Counted from the first letter of the stretch, positions 8,762 through 16,205 are shown. The stretch: DNA of 26,814 nt from an uncultured Flavobacterium sp. (GCA_946479395.1 CAMLFV010000007.1:1-26814), one strand, 5' to 3'. Numbers and translations are program-made. The notes: generated by a model from the sequence alone, not told the origin.

Positions 8762-9965
8762 ACTGCCAATTCTTTTTACCGTTAATCCACATAGCTGTTG
8801 TTACAAAAATTTCGGTTGCATACAACGTTAAAATAATACCGTATAAACTGTAATTGTATGTTAGTAAAACACCTAAAATTGCTGTAATTAGTAGTGCAAT
8901 TATAGAAGTTGATACAATTTTTTTATGTTGATTTTGGTATAACAATGTTTGATAAAATGGAATATTTAAAGCGATAATTACTGGTAAAAAAAGTAAATAG
9001 CTACTTAAACGCAAACCTTGTTTTACCTGATGTGTAAAGTTAAAATAATCTATTAAAAAGGGCATTGATAGCACAATTAAAAAAGCTACAACCGATAAAA
9101 ACACCACATTAAAAATTGTTATTTTAAATAGATAGCTTTTTGCATGGTTGAACCTTGTACTAATTAAACCGCAAAACGTTGGGTAGGTAACATTAAAGAA
9201 CACCCCTAAATAACTTCTAAATGCCACTAAAAATAAATCGATTATCTTAAAGATTCCGGCATAAGTGTTTCCTAATAATGTGTTTATAATGATTACAGGC
9301 GCTTGTGTATAACACGTAATAGCAAAATTTGAAACTACAATTGCTTTGTTAGCACTTATAAAAACAAAAACTCGTTTTACTGATAGTTTATTATTTTTAG
9401 GAATTTTGTAGTAAAACCACGCATAAATGATACTGTTTGATACTCCTAAAATACCCACCACATATACGTAATCTTCCGGTTTTTGTACCAAAAGATAAAT
9501 ACCAATTACATAAATTAGTTTAGACCAAAATATGATGTGGTTGATTTTTTTAAATGATTCTTGAGCCTGATAAATCCAGATTGGATTATAATACCAAGCA
9601 ACAATCCATGTTAATCCCCAATAATACGTTTTATCTACATTTAAAATACTAAAGATAATTACAAGCAGAATTATTAACACAATGCAGCAAATTAATCTGT
9701 ATTTGTAATTTAAACCTATGTAGTTTTTTAAGTACTTTATTTTAGATCTGTAGGCACTAATTTCTTTTACTCCGATTAAATTCGCACCAAACTCAATCAC
9801 AAGACCCAATAAAATATAAACTGTTGTAACTACTCCTACAATTCCCCATTTATCAACACCACAAACCGGAATAACGTAAAGCGCAACTAAAAAAGGCGCC
9901 AGCAAATTAACAACTTGTCCGGCACCATGTATTAGAATATTTTTTATTGAAGTTTGATTGTCCAA
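8751..9965 (-). CDS. Wzx-type polysaccharide flippase (MATE/MOP superfamily)
   Basis: This 404-residue membrane protein has about twelve hydrophobic helices. It is expected to flip the undecaprenyl-linked repeat unit across the inner membrane. The N-terminus, with ILIHGAGQVVNLLAPFLVALYV and an EFGANLIGVKEIS segment near 75-90, is characteristic of the polysaccharide biosynthesis (PST/RfbX) family, as is the later helix-loop pattern with FYQTLLYQNQHKK near 342-354. The start is TTG at 9963-9965, five bases after the TAG of the Wzz-like gene. Upstream in frame there is a stop and no ATG, and the protein has no early internal Met. It sits between the chain-length gene and the first glycosyltransferase gene, the expected place for wzx. 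Confidence 0.88.
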   Translation of the reverse strand: MDNQTSIKNILIHGAGQVVNLLAPFLVALYVIPVCGVDKWGIVGVVTTVYILLGLVIEFGANLIGVKEISAYRSKIKYLKNYIGLNYKYRLICCIVLIILLVIIFSILNVDKTYYWGLTWIVAWYYNPIWIYQAQESFKKINHIIFWSKLIYVIGIYLLVQKPEDYVYVVGILGVSNSIIYAWFYYKIPKNNKLSVKRVFVFISANKAIVVSNFAITCYTQAPVIIINTLLGNTYAGIFKIIDLFLVAFRSYLGVFFNVTYPTFCGLISTRFNHAKSYLFKITIFNVVFLSVVAFLIVLSMPFLIDYFNFTHQVKQGLRLSSYLLFLPVIIALNIPFYQTLLYQNQHKKIVSTSIIALLITAILGVLLTYNYSLYGIILTLYATEIFVTTAMWINGKKNWQYEK

Positions 9966-9970
9966 AAAGT

Positions 9971-10915
9971 CTAATTTTTTAAACTCTTTATTTTAGAATT
10001 TAAATAAGCAATTACAATATATACAAACATGAAAAATAACGGTAATGTAATGTAGTAAGGTAAAAACGGACTTACCGCAATATTCATGAATTTAGTTGCA
10101 ACGTACACCACTTTTTCTTGCTCAATTAACTGAACATCTACAGCGTTTAACTGTTTCATTAATCCTTCTTTAGCTGTTAAAAGATCTGCCAATTCCGGAT
10201 AAGCGTTCATTGTAATATCATTTACCTTATTTTCGCTACCTAAACGCTGAAACAATCCGTTGACATGTTCAATTGATTTTGCTATTTCTGCACGCTTTGC
10301 AAGCGTATTTGCTTTTTCTATCTCTTTGCGCTGATTAAAATAAGCATCACTATTTAGTTCTTCAAGAATTTTCTCGATACTTAAATCTGTCTTTCCTAAA
10401 CCATCGGTATAGACTGTTAAAAGATGATACTTGTAGTTTTTTGACGCAAGCTTACTTTTAGAATATTTCTCAATATCAATACCGCGTTCACTTAAAACCT
10501 TAAAAGCTTCAAAATGAACAGGATCGGTTAAAATATAATTATACGCATCGTAAATTGGTTCAATTTTAAGTTTGTAAACTTCGTTACCTGCATTAAGCGA
10601 AATCAGTTTTTTGTTAAGCTCTAAACGATCATAGTCATCTATTTTCTGATTTAAATAATCGATACTTCCAAAATTCGGCACCACAATAAGTTCATGTCTT
10701 AATCTGCTCGATTTTGTAGAATCTACATAAATTCCCAAAGCAATTCCAACAACTAACAGACCTAAAAAAACATACCATCTGTGAACAATGAAACGCAACA
10801 GACGATAAAGATTTAAAATGAAATTATTGTAAAAACCGTTTGCGCGTTGAGCCATAAACTTAACATCTACTTCGTTAGGCAGATCCGCATTATGATTTGA
10901 TAGTTTTTCTTGCAT
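9971..10915 (-). CDS. Wzz-like polysaccharide chain-length determinant
   Basis: This 314-residue inner-membrane protein has the Wzz topology: a cytoplasmic N-terminal 45 residues, a membrane helix near 48-65 (VFLGLLVVGIALGIYV), a mostly helical periplasmic domain of about 220 residues, and a second helix near 287-306 ending in a basic tail. The periplasmic part has long charged helical runs such as RKEIEKANTLAKRAEIAK that could form the coiled-coil protrusion. It lacks the cytoplasmic tyrosine kinase domain of Wzc proteins. It would set modal chain length together with a Wzy. It is separated from the upstream gene by one base (TAA-T-ATG). Sequence identity to characterised Wzz proteins cannot be judged by eye, so topology and context carry the call. 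Confidence 0.8.
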   Translation of the reverse strand: MQEKLSNHNADLPNEVDVKFMAQRANGFYNNFILNLYRLLRFIVHRWYVFLGLLVVGIALGIYVDSTKSSRLRHELIVVPNFGSIDYLNQKIDDYDRLELNKKLISLNAGNEVYKLKIEPIYDAYNYILTDPVHFEAFKVLSERGIDIEKYSKSKLASKNYKYHLLTVYTDGLGKTDLSIEKILEELNSDAYFNQRKEIEKANTLAKRAEIAKSIEHVNGLFQRLGSENKVNDITMNAYPELADLLTAKEGLMKQLNAVDVQLIEQEKVVYVATKFMNIAVSPFLPYYITLPLFFMFVYIVIAYLNSKIKSLKN

Positions 10916-10916
10916 A

Positions 10917-12602
10917 TTAACAATTAAAAATTTGTTCTAGTATTTTTATGGTTATTAAGTATGTTGGTTTTACGCCCGATGCTCCTAAACCGCCTGAAGC
11001 CAGTGTACTTCCGGTTTCTAACGGATTATCTGATGCGTAATAGGCATACCGTACTTTAATATTGGGGTTGATGCTTTTTCGTATCTTTGATGCCGACTGT
11101 ATGGCTTTTTGATAATGTGCGCCTTCCATTTCTAATCCGATTACCCGCCAGGTTGAATCATGAAAGAACTTTAATAAATCTTTGTTTTGTAACGATGTTC
11201 CTAAAACGGTAATCATTGATCCGCCAAAAACCGGAATATCGTTTCCTTCAAACATTTCTACATTTAATTCGTTTTCAAACGGATAATTATCGCCTGTACC
11301 TTCATTAATATGCGCCGTTGGAATCATGATATCGCCTTTTTCGCCTACCAAAATCCCTGCTTTACCCATTATAGAAACCGATTCTACATTCAAATGAAAA
11401 TCTCTATTAAAAGGTTTCAACAGTTCGTCAATCGTTTCATAAGCCTGTTCGCCAAAAGCATAATCCATTACAATAAGTACCGGTTTATCTGCGGTGTTTT
11501 CTGGAACTGCGTATTTACTAAACGCAGTGTTTTCGAACTTTATTTTAGCAGTATCAAAAATCTGCACGTCTATATTTGTTCCCGATGTATCCGGCAAAAA
11601 AAGCATTCCTTCATTTGTAGCACGTTCGGCAACTAATGCACGCAAATCGCTATTTTCGGTTTTGCTTAACTCTTCAAAAATCTCGGTTTTATCCTTCCCT
11701 CTTAATTTCGATTTTAAAACATCCGCAGCAAAAATCGAATTCATTACACTATGCATGTTCGCGCTGATAATGTGCAACGGACGATTTAACAACTGTAAAC
11801 GTTGCAATTCGGTTTTTATTTTGGTTGCCCAAATTTCGCCGTAAATATGATGTCCTAAACGTTCCCGTAAAATCGGACTAAAAGTAATGGTTCTTTTGTT
11901 GTTTTCCAAAACTTCTTCCAAAGCAATTTTTCCCAACCAGTAAATTACATGTAAAAAACGATCTGGATTTTCTTCGGTAGCAAACGCGCTGTAAATATCG
12001 TTAATTTCGGCGAAGCTTCTGCCTAAAATAATGGTGGTATGCGATATCGCAATTTCGCGTTCGGTTAGCGACAAAGGTTCTTGAGTTAAAACGGCATGTT
12101 CCAACTTTAACCAATCGCGCGAAACATTGTCGTCATCGTCGATTAAAATGCGGTCTTTAATTTTGTGCGATTCCACAAACATAAAGGTTAAATGCGTTAA
12201 AACATCGTAAATATCAGATCGTCCACGCGTTATTTCGATGTTCATTTGTTCGTAATCGATACGGTAACAATTTCGGCGGCGTTTTGGCGGAACAATCGGT
12301 TTAAAGTGCGATTGCGAATAACCTTCGTCTGATGTTAGATTTATGTATCGGCATTCTTCAATACCAATCGGCAAGCGTTCTATCACATAAAGCAAACCGC
12401 TTAATTCTACTTTTTCATCGGCAATCGATCCATAAATTTCCGGGCGTAAAAGCAATAGAGCTTCGCGCAGTGTTTCGCCCGAAACACCCATTGGTTTGTA
12501 AAAACCGCGGTTAAACAAATGGCGCATGGTTATGTATAAACGTTCTACCGCTGCCGATGATTCTTGTGCCCGTGTTCTTGTTATGTATTTTATTTCTGTC
12601 AT
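10917..12602 (-). CDS. Uncharacterised protein with C-terminal nucleoside-phosphorylase-like domain (possibly DUF6909)
   Basis: This 561-residue protein, probably cytoplasmic (no signal peptide or membrane helix), has two parts. Residues 1 to about 370 are not recognisable to me; they are charged and probably helical, with a basic KPPKRRRNCYR-like patch near 103-113. Residues about 375-560 look like a purine nucleoside phosphorylase/MTA-SAH nucleosidase fold: MGKAGILVG (412-420), GDIMIPTAHINEGTGDNYPF, FGGSMITVLGTS, GLEMEGAHYQ with the ribose-binding Met-Glu pair at 492-493, and a Ser-Asp at 524-525 where the family has its catalytic Asp. I think this is the flavobacterial family called DUF6909, from memory. 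It lies four bases after the secreted protein gene and one base before the Wzz-like gene, so it is part of the polysaccharide operon. Function unknown. Confidence 0.85.
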   Translation of the reverse strand: MTEIKYITRTRAQESSAAVERLYITMRHLFNRGFYKPMGVSGETLREALLLLRPEIYGSIADEKVELSGLLYVIERLPIGIEECRYINLTSDEGYSQSHFKPIVPPKRRRNCYRIDYEQMNIEITRGRSDIYDVLTHLTFMFVESHKIKDRILIDDDDNVSRDWLKLEHAVLTQEPLSLTEREIAISHTTIILGRSFAEINDIYSAFATEENPDRFLHVIYWLGKIALEEVLENNKRTITFSPILRERLGHHIYGEIWATKIKTELQRLQLLNRPLHIISANMHSVMNSIFAADVLKSKLRGKDKTEIFEELSKTENSDLRALVAERATNEGMLFLPDTSGTNIDVQIFDTAKIKFENTAFSKYAVPENTADKPVLIVMDYAFGEQAYETIDELLKPFNRDFHLNVESVSIMGKAGILVGEKGDIMIPTAHINEGTGDNYPFENELNVEMFEGNDIPVFGGSMITVLGTSLQNKDLLKFFHDSTWRVIGLEMEGAHYQKAIQSASKIRKSINPNIKVRYAYYASDNPLETGSTLASGGLGASGVKPTYLITIKILEQIFNC

Positions 12603-12606
12603 TTTT

Positions 12607-13476
12607 TTAATTTGATAAAATCAATCCGATTGCCGGATCTACTATTTCTCTTGGTGCATTTGGATTTCTTGGTTGAAACTGATCGTTTGGAAACCATTCG
12701 CCGTACATGTATCTAAACGATGAGGTTTTTTCTACCTTATTGTTCATAACATCGGGCTGATAGCGGAAATCTTCAAACAACTGATCTCCTTTCACAAAAT
12801 TTGCCGGGCGAAACTGATTATTTTCGGTCATTAACCATTCAACCGCAACAAAAATTCCGTTTTTAGGAATTTTAATATTGTGCTTTAAAACATTGATTAA
12901 ATTTTTCTTGGTTCCGCGTTTTACGGTAGTAATTATAGGATCAATCAGCAAATCATCGCTTGGGCAACCGTATTCGTTCATTCGTAAAAACCGAATTTTA
13001 ATGGTAGCTGCGGCAACGGCGCTTTTGGTGTAAACAATTACTTTATCAATGTATTGAACCGATTTTATTTCGGCATCGTTCTCAAAAAACTTTCCGTACA
13101 TATACGGAACATTTCCCGGAGCAAAATACATGTTCTCGAAATGCGCATCGCCAATGGTATGATGGAACGATTTTTCGGGCAGAACCAACAAAGCAGGTTG
13201 CGGAATTTCATAAGATTCTAAGGTAACATTTGTGGTTTTTGATGCTTCTTCTTTAAAAATTTTATGTCCCGATGCGTTGAAAACCAAAGTATCTGTAGCC
13301 AATGCTGATGGTATGTAGAACATTCCTAATGAATCGGTTGTGGTGCCATCGCTTCCATCTAAAACCCAAATATTGGTGAGCGGTAAAGGTTTGTTTTCCA
13401 TATTCACCACCTTTCCGCTAATCTGTGCAAACACACATATTGGAGTTATTAATAAAAGAAACAGCAACTTTTTCAT
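12607..13476 (-). CDS. Secreted carboxypeptidase-regulatory-like domain protein
   Basis: This 289-residue exported protein has a signal peptide at about 1-17 (MKKLLFLLLITPICVFA, then Q). After it, residues 18-90 form a CarboxypepD_reg/CNA-B-like beta-sandwich: ISGKVVNMENKPLPLTNIWVLD, a TTTDSLGMF turn, and TLVFNASGHK. The rest (about 95-289) has no recognised domain; it contains repeated aromatic-rich segments and KGDQLFEDFRYQPD. Proteins of this kind in Bacteroidota are periplasmic or outer-membrane associated; no TonB-dependent barrel follows. The gene stop is four bases from the next ATG, so it is the first gene of the tightly packed polysaccharide operon. Its role in glycan export is only an inference from position. 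A dispersed hairpin repeat separates it from the GH3-like gene upstream. Confidence 0.8.
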   Translation of the reverse strand: MKKLLFLLLITPICVFAQISGKVVNMENKPLPLTNIWVLDGSDGTTTDSLGMFYIPSALATDTLVFNASGHKIFKEEASKTTNVTLESYEIPQPALLVLPEKSFHHTIGDAHFENMYFAPGNVPYMYGKFFENDAEIKSVQYIDKVIVYTKSAVAAATIKIRFLRMNEYGCPSDDLLIDPIITTVKRGTKKNLINVLKHNIKIPKNGIFVAVEWLMTENNQFRPANFVKGDQLFEDFRYQPDVMNNKVEKTSSFRYMYGEWFPNDQFQPRNPNAPREIVDPAIGLILSN

Positions 13477-13531
13477 ACGCTATTTTAGTTTGAATAAATA
13501 TTATTCATTTTATACCAAAAAAGTTTAGATA

Positions 13532-13638
13532 CGTCACTTCGAGTAGATTTTTCGTAATGAAATAAAGGAAAATCGTATCGAGAAGACTTTGTTTTAAAAA
13601 AATTTGATAAATAAGTTCTCGACAAGCTCGAACTGACG
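13532..13638. repeat. Dispersed intergenic inverted-end element, copy A (intact)
   Basis: This 107-base element has ends CGTCACTTCGAG (13532-13543) and CTCGAACTGACG (13627-13638), which are inverted repeats with one mismatch in 12. A second perfect inner pair, TCGAGAA (13578-13584) and TTCTCGA (13616-13622), would form a nested hairpin. The left part carries the core GATTTTTCGTAATG shared with the copies at 15.9 and 25.4 kb. It has no coding capacity of its own. It lies between the GH3-like gene and the secreted-protein gene, both transcribed leftward, where it could end transcription or stabilise mRNA. Confidence 0.85.
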
Positions 13639-13681
13639 AATGTATTAATTAGATTCTGGTTTGATATAATATTATATATAA

Positions 13682-15172
13682 TCATTTTAGTTCATGAATA
13701 AAATCGGCAATTTTACGGTCGTTCGCCAAACGCGGCAACTTATTTTGCCCGCCCAATTTTCCTTGCGATTTCATGTATTCGTTAAAACCACCAACCGGAA
13801 CTTTGGTAATTACTAATGTACGCAAAACATTTCCAACAATTAAATCATCATAATAAACATTTTGATTTCTTAACGCAGCATCGATCTTCAAAGCGAAATC
13901 TTCCAAATTAGTCGGATCTTTTTCAAATTCTACCAACCATTCGTGGTAAGGCAATCCGTTTTCGGGATTAATTTGTGGTGCAACTGTAAATTCGGTCACC
14001 ATGGCATCGGTTTCACTTAAAGCCTGTTGCATTGCTTCTTCAACTTCTTTACCAATCACGTGTTCGCCAAAAGCCGAAATGTAATGCTTAATACGCCCCG
14101 TTACAACAATTCTATACGGTTTTAAACTTGTAAACATAACGGTATCGCCAATATTATAAGCCCATAAGCCCGCATTGGTGCTAATGATGATTACATAATT
14201 AACGTTTAAAGCTACCTCGCCTATTGTGTAACGTTTGGGATTTTCGGTATAAAATTCATCGGCTTTAATAAATTCATAAAAAATACCAGCGTTTAAGAGC
14301 AATAACATTCCATTTGTTTTTTGAGAATCTTGATAAGCAAAAAAACCTTCCGAAGCCGGATATAATTCAATACTATCTACTTTTCTGCCAGTTAACTGCT
14401 CAAATTTTTTACGATAGGGTTCGTAATTCACTCCGCCATAAATAAACAGATTGAAGTTTTTAAACAGATCACCTACTTTTTGTCCGGAAACCTGAATTAA
14501 TCGATCAAAATACATTTGCACCCACGAAGGAATTCCGGAAATAACCGACATATTTTCATCTTTAGTTTCTTGTACAATAGCATCAACTTTTGTTTCCCAA
14601 TCATCGATACAATTCGTTTCCCAACTTGGCAAGCGGTTTTTTTGCAGATATTTAGGAACGTAATGAGCTGCGATACCTGATAACCTGCCAACTTTCACTC
14701 CGTTTTTTTCGGTCATTTCGGGACTTCCTTGTAAAAAAATCATTTTACCATCAACAAAATCGGCATTACCGGTTTCCTGAATGTAAAACAAAATGGCATT
14801 GCGTGCGCCTTCTACATGATAAGGCATGGATTCTTTTGTAATAGGAATATATTTTGCGCCTGATGTAGTGCCCGATGTTTTTGCAAAATACAACGGTTTG
14901 CCTTTCCATAAAATATCTTTTTCCCCGGCAACTACCTTATCTACATAAGGTTTTAAAGCCTCGTAATCGCGCACGGGAACATATTTTACAAAATCGGCAT
15001 GTGATTTTATTGCCAAAAACAAATGATCTTTACCAAACTGCGTATTTTTTGCCTGCTGAATTAACGAATGAAACAAATTTTCCTGTGTTACAACGGGTTT
15101 AATCATCCATTTTTGCTGCTGCATTACAACAACATTGGCGAATATTTTTGCAAAAAACGATTTTAAAGACAT
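13682..15172 (-). CDS. GH3-family acyl-adenylating ligase (auxin-responsive GH3-like)
   Basis: This 496-residue cytoplasmic enzyme belongs to the adenylate-forming GH3 family. Plant members join amino acids to auxin or jasmonate; bacterial members have unknown acyl acid and amine partners. The ATP-binding P-loop-like motif is AKTSGTTSGAKYIP (97-110). Next come IFLQGSPEM, SGIPSWVQMY, FNLFIYGGVNYEPYRKKF, and the adenine/acid-site segment ELYPASEGFFAYQ, typical of GH3. The C-terminal cap includes VVTGRIKHYISAFGEHV (hinge Lys/His) and ENGLPYHEWLVEFE. Length is slightly shorter than plant enzymes but normal for bacterial ones. ATG start at 15172. Its right neighbours, the tatA pair, are divergent. 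I see no operon partner that reveals the substrate. Confidence 0.92.
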   Translation of the reverse strand: MSLKSFFAKIFANVVVMQQQKWMIKPVVTQENLFHSLIQQAKNTQFGKDHLFLAIKSHADFVKYVPVRDYEALKPYVDKVVAGEKDILWKGKPLYFAKTSGTTSGAKYIPITKESMPYHVEGARNAILFYIQETGNADFVDGKMIFLQGSPEMTEKNGVKVGRLSGIAAHYVPKYLQKNRLPSWETNCIDDWETKVDAIVQETKDENMSVISGIPSWVQMYFDRLIQVSGQKVGDLFKNFNLFIYGGVNYEPYRKKFEQLTGRKVDSIELYPASEGFFAYQDSQKTNGMLLLLNAGIFYEFIKADEFYTENPKRYTIGEVALNVNYVIIISTNAGLWAYNIGDTVMFTSLKPYRIVVTGRIKHYISAFGEHVIGKEVEEAMQQALSETDAMVTEFTVAPQINPENGLPYHEWLVEFEKDPTNLEDFALKIDAALRNQNVYYDDLIVGNVLRTLVITKVPVGGFNEYMKSQGKLGGQNKLPRLANDRKIADFIHELK

Positions 15173-15313
15173 ACTTTAGATTTAATTATACAAAAATCGA
15201 ACATCTAATTTTAATAAAATAACAAAGCGTTAAAAACTTTAATTATTTTACTATTAACACATTCTACTGTTAAAAATTACAAAATAAAAAAATAAGATAG
15301 CTTTAAAATGTTA

Positions 15314-15321
15314 TATCTTTG
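15314..15321 (+). promoter_or_regulatory. Candidate tatA promoter -7 box
   Basis: TATCTTTG matches the Bacteroidota TAnnTTTG element exactly and ends 25 bases before the first tatA ATG, leaving a short leader. The expected -33 TTG is not obvious; the upstream stretch is a run of A and T. It would drive both tat genes. Confidence 0.5.
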
Positions 15322-15346
15322 CTTGATATTTTTATAATTAAATATA

Positions 15347-15532
15347 ATGAATTCTATAGTAGTATTTTTAGGTATGCCAAGTGCATGGCAGATAATAGTA
15401 ATTGTTGCCGTTATTTTGCTGATGTTTGGCGGTAAGAAAATTCCTGAATTAATGCGTGGTTTAGGCTCTGGTATTAAAGAGTTTAAAGATGCTACACAAG
15501 AAGATGCAAACAAAGATCAATCTAAAAAATAA
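15347..15532 (+). CDS. tatA: Twin-arginine translocase subunit TatA/TatE-like, first of a tandem pair
   Basis: This 61-residue protein has the TatA layout: a short periplasmic N-terminus, one membrane helix (about residues 13-26, WQIIVIVAVILLMF), the hinge FGGKKIPEL, then an amphipathic helix [15 protein letters not shown] and a short charged tail. TatA oligomers form the transport path for folded proteins carrying RR signal peptides, working with TatC, which is not in this window. The ATG at 15347 is placed 25 bases after a promoter box; an internal ATG at residue 10 would give a shorter N-terminus closer to its twin. A second tatA-like gene follows after nine bases, and both probably share one transcript that ends at a terminator after the second gene. 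Confidence 0.93.
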   Translation: MNSIVVFLGMPSAWQIIVIVAVILLMFGGKKIPELMRGLGSGIKEFKDATQEDANKDQSKK

Positions 15533-15541
15533 TAAATCAAG

Positions 15542-15733
15542 ATGGGAAGATTAGGTGCAACTGAAATAATATTAATAGTAGCTTTGATACTTTTATTATT
15601 TGGTGGAAAAAAAATACCTGAATTAATGAAAGGATTAGGTTCTGGTATTAAAGAATTTAAAGATGCTACAAAGGATAACAGTGGAGCAACTTCAAATCCG
15701 AATAAAAACAATACAGATTCTAAATCTGAATAA
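15542..15733 (+). CDS. tatA: Twin-arginine translocase subunit TatA/TatE-like, second of a tandem pair
   Basis: This 63-residue protein has the same plan as the gene before it: [20 protein letters not shown] forms the N-terminus and single membrane helix, then [20 protein letters not shown] and KDAT, and a polar tail rich in Asn, Ser and Lys. From the hinge through the amphipathic helix the two proteins are identical except for one Arg/Lys swap. The N- and C-termini differ. This indicates a local duplication with divergence at the ends. No separate TatB-like protein (longer cytoplasmic helix) is seen, so one copy may have taken over a TatB role, or the two may form mixed assemblies. An intrinsic terminator begins five bases after the stop codon. 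Confidence 0.93.
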   Translation: MGRLGATEIILIVALILLLFGGKKIPELMKGLGSGIKEFKDATKDNSGATSNPNKNNTDSKSE

Positions 15734-15737
15734 TTTT

Positions 15738-15763
15738 AAAAGATGCTAATTGCATCTTTTTTT
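15738..15763 (+). terminator. Intrinsic terminator of the tatA pair
   Basis: The stem AAAAGATGC pairs with GCATCTTTT across a five-base loop and is followed by further T residues. It lies directly after the stop of the second tatA-like gene. Confidence 0.85.
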
Positions 15764-15772
15764 ATTTAATAA

Positions 15773-15796
15773 GTTCTCGACAAGCTCGAACTGACG
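15773..15796. repeat. Solo right end of the dispersed element
   Basis: GTTCTCGACAAG followed by CTCGAACTGACG is identical to the right end of copy A at 13.6 kb. No matching left end precedes it; the tat terminator is only ten bases away. It is either a decayed copy or a remnant of recombination with the nearly complete copy that starts 87 bases further on. Confidence 0.75.
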
Positions 15797-15882
15797 AACG
15801 TTACATTATTTAAAGCTTTAAATGATTTAAATTTACTATACCATTTGAAACATGTACCAAAGCAGGATTAATTTGGGATAGC

Positions 15883-15973
15883 CGTCACTTCGAATATATT
15901 TTTCGTAATGAAATGGAGGAAAATTGTATCAAGAAGTTTTATATTTAAAGTTCTCAACAAGTTCGAACTGACG
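15883..15973. repeat. Dispersed intergenic inverted-end element, copy B
   Basis: Ends are CGTCACTTCGAA (15883-15894) and TTCGAACTGACG (15962-15973). Relative to copy A, the innermost base pair of this outer stem changed from G-C to A-T on both sides, so pairing is kept. The inner hairpin arms (TCAAGAA and TTCTCAA) have lost pairing. The core ATTTTTCGTAATGAAAT and the GGAAAAT stretch are shared with copy A. It is noncoding. Confidence 0.8.
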
Positions 15974-16002
15974 AAATTCTAAATCATTAAACTTATAAAT
16001 AA

Positions 16003-16043
16003 ACGAAAATTAAATACCCGCTTGAAAAGTCTCAAGCGGGTAT
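16003..16043 (-). terminator. Strong hairpin, terminator-like on the minus strand
   Basis: ATACCCGCTTGA (16014-16025) and TCAAGCGGGTAT (16032-16043) are a perfect 12-bp stem with a six-base loop and several G-C pairs. On the minus strand it is followed by TTTAATTTTCG, a broken U tract; on the plus strand there is none. It lies about 165 bases downstream of the isolated minus-strand promoter and may end that transcript. Confidence 0.6.
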
Positions 16044-16200
16044 CCCTTATAAAACATAATAAAAACACTACTTTTTTTAATCTCCACTCACTTAAACTAA
16101 ATGATTGGTCTTTTTCATAACAATTTCTTTTTTTAATAATTTTCTTTTTCATAATGTATAAAGCAAATGCAAGACCAAAAACAGCAACCTTGATTTTTTA
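16014..16200 (-). ncRNA. Candidate small RNA or very small gene of unknown function
   Basis: A full-consensus minus-strand promoter (16206-16235) should start transcription near position 16200, and a strong hairpin at 16014-16043 should end it, giving an RNA of roughly 190 bases. Within it TTGGTCTT and AAGACCAA (plus-strand 16105-16112 and 16171-16178) could pair and enclose an ATG at 16152. It cannot be a leader for a downstream gene, because the next genes on that side (the tatA pair) are on the other strand. Tiny reading frames exist (8 and 57 codons), but the longer one runs through the hairpin. I do not recognise a known RNA family. The boundaries are estimates. Confidence 0.4.
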
Positions 16201-16205
16201 TTTTA

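Noticed and set aside
738..13476. Polysaccharide locus as a recently acquired island
   Set aside because: No integrase, tRNA edge, insertion sequence or direct repeats bound it, and base composition looks like the rest by eye. Transfer remains possible but is not shown.
13485..13685. A 66-codon minus-strand frame between the GH3-like gene and the secreted-protein gene
   Set aside because: It runs straight through dispersed element copy A, has no signal peptide or domain, and its composition follows the repeat, so it is a chance frame.
15277..15711. Minus-strand frames opposite the tatA pair
   Set aside because: They mirror the duplicated tatA codons and have no family features; the plus-strand proteins are unmistakable.
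15979..16152. A 57-codon minus-strand frame starting MKKKIIKKRNC within the candidate small RNA
   Set aside because: It reads through both arms of the perfect 12-bp hairpin and past the presumed transcript end; composition is irregular. A short 8-codon frame from 16118 is equally unproven.
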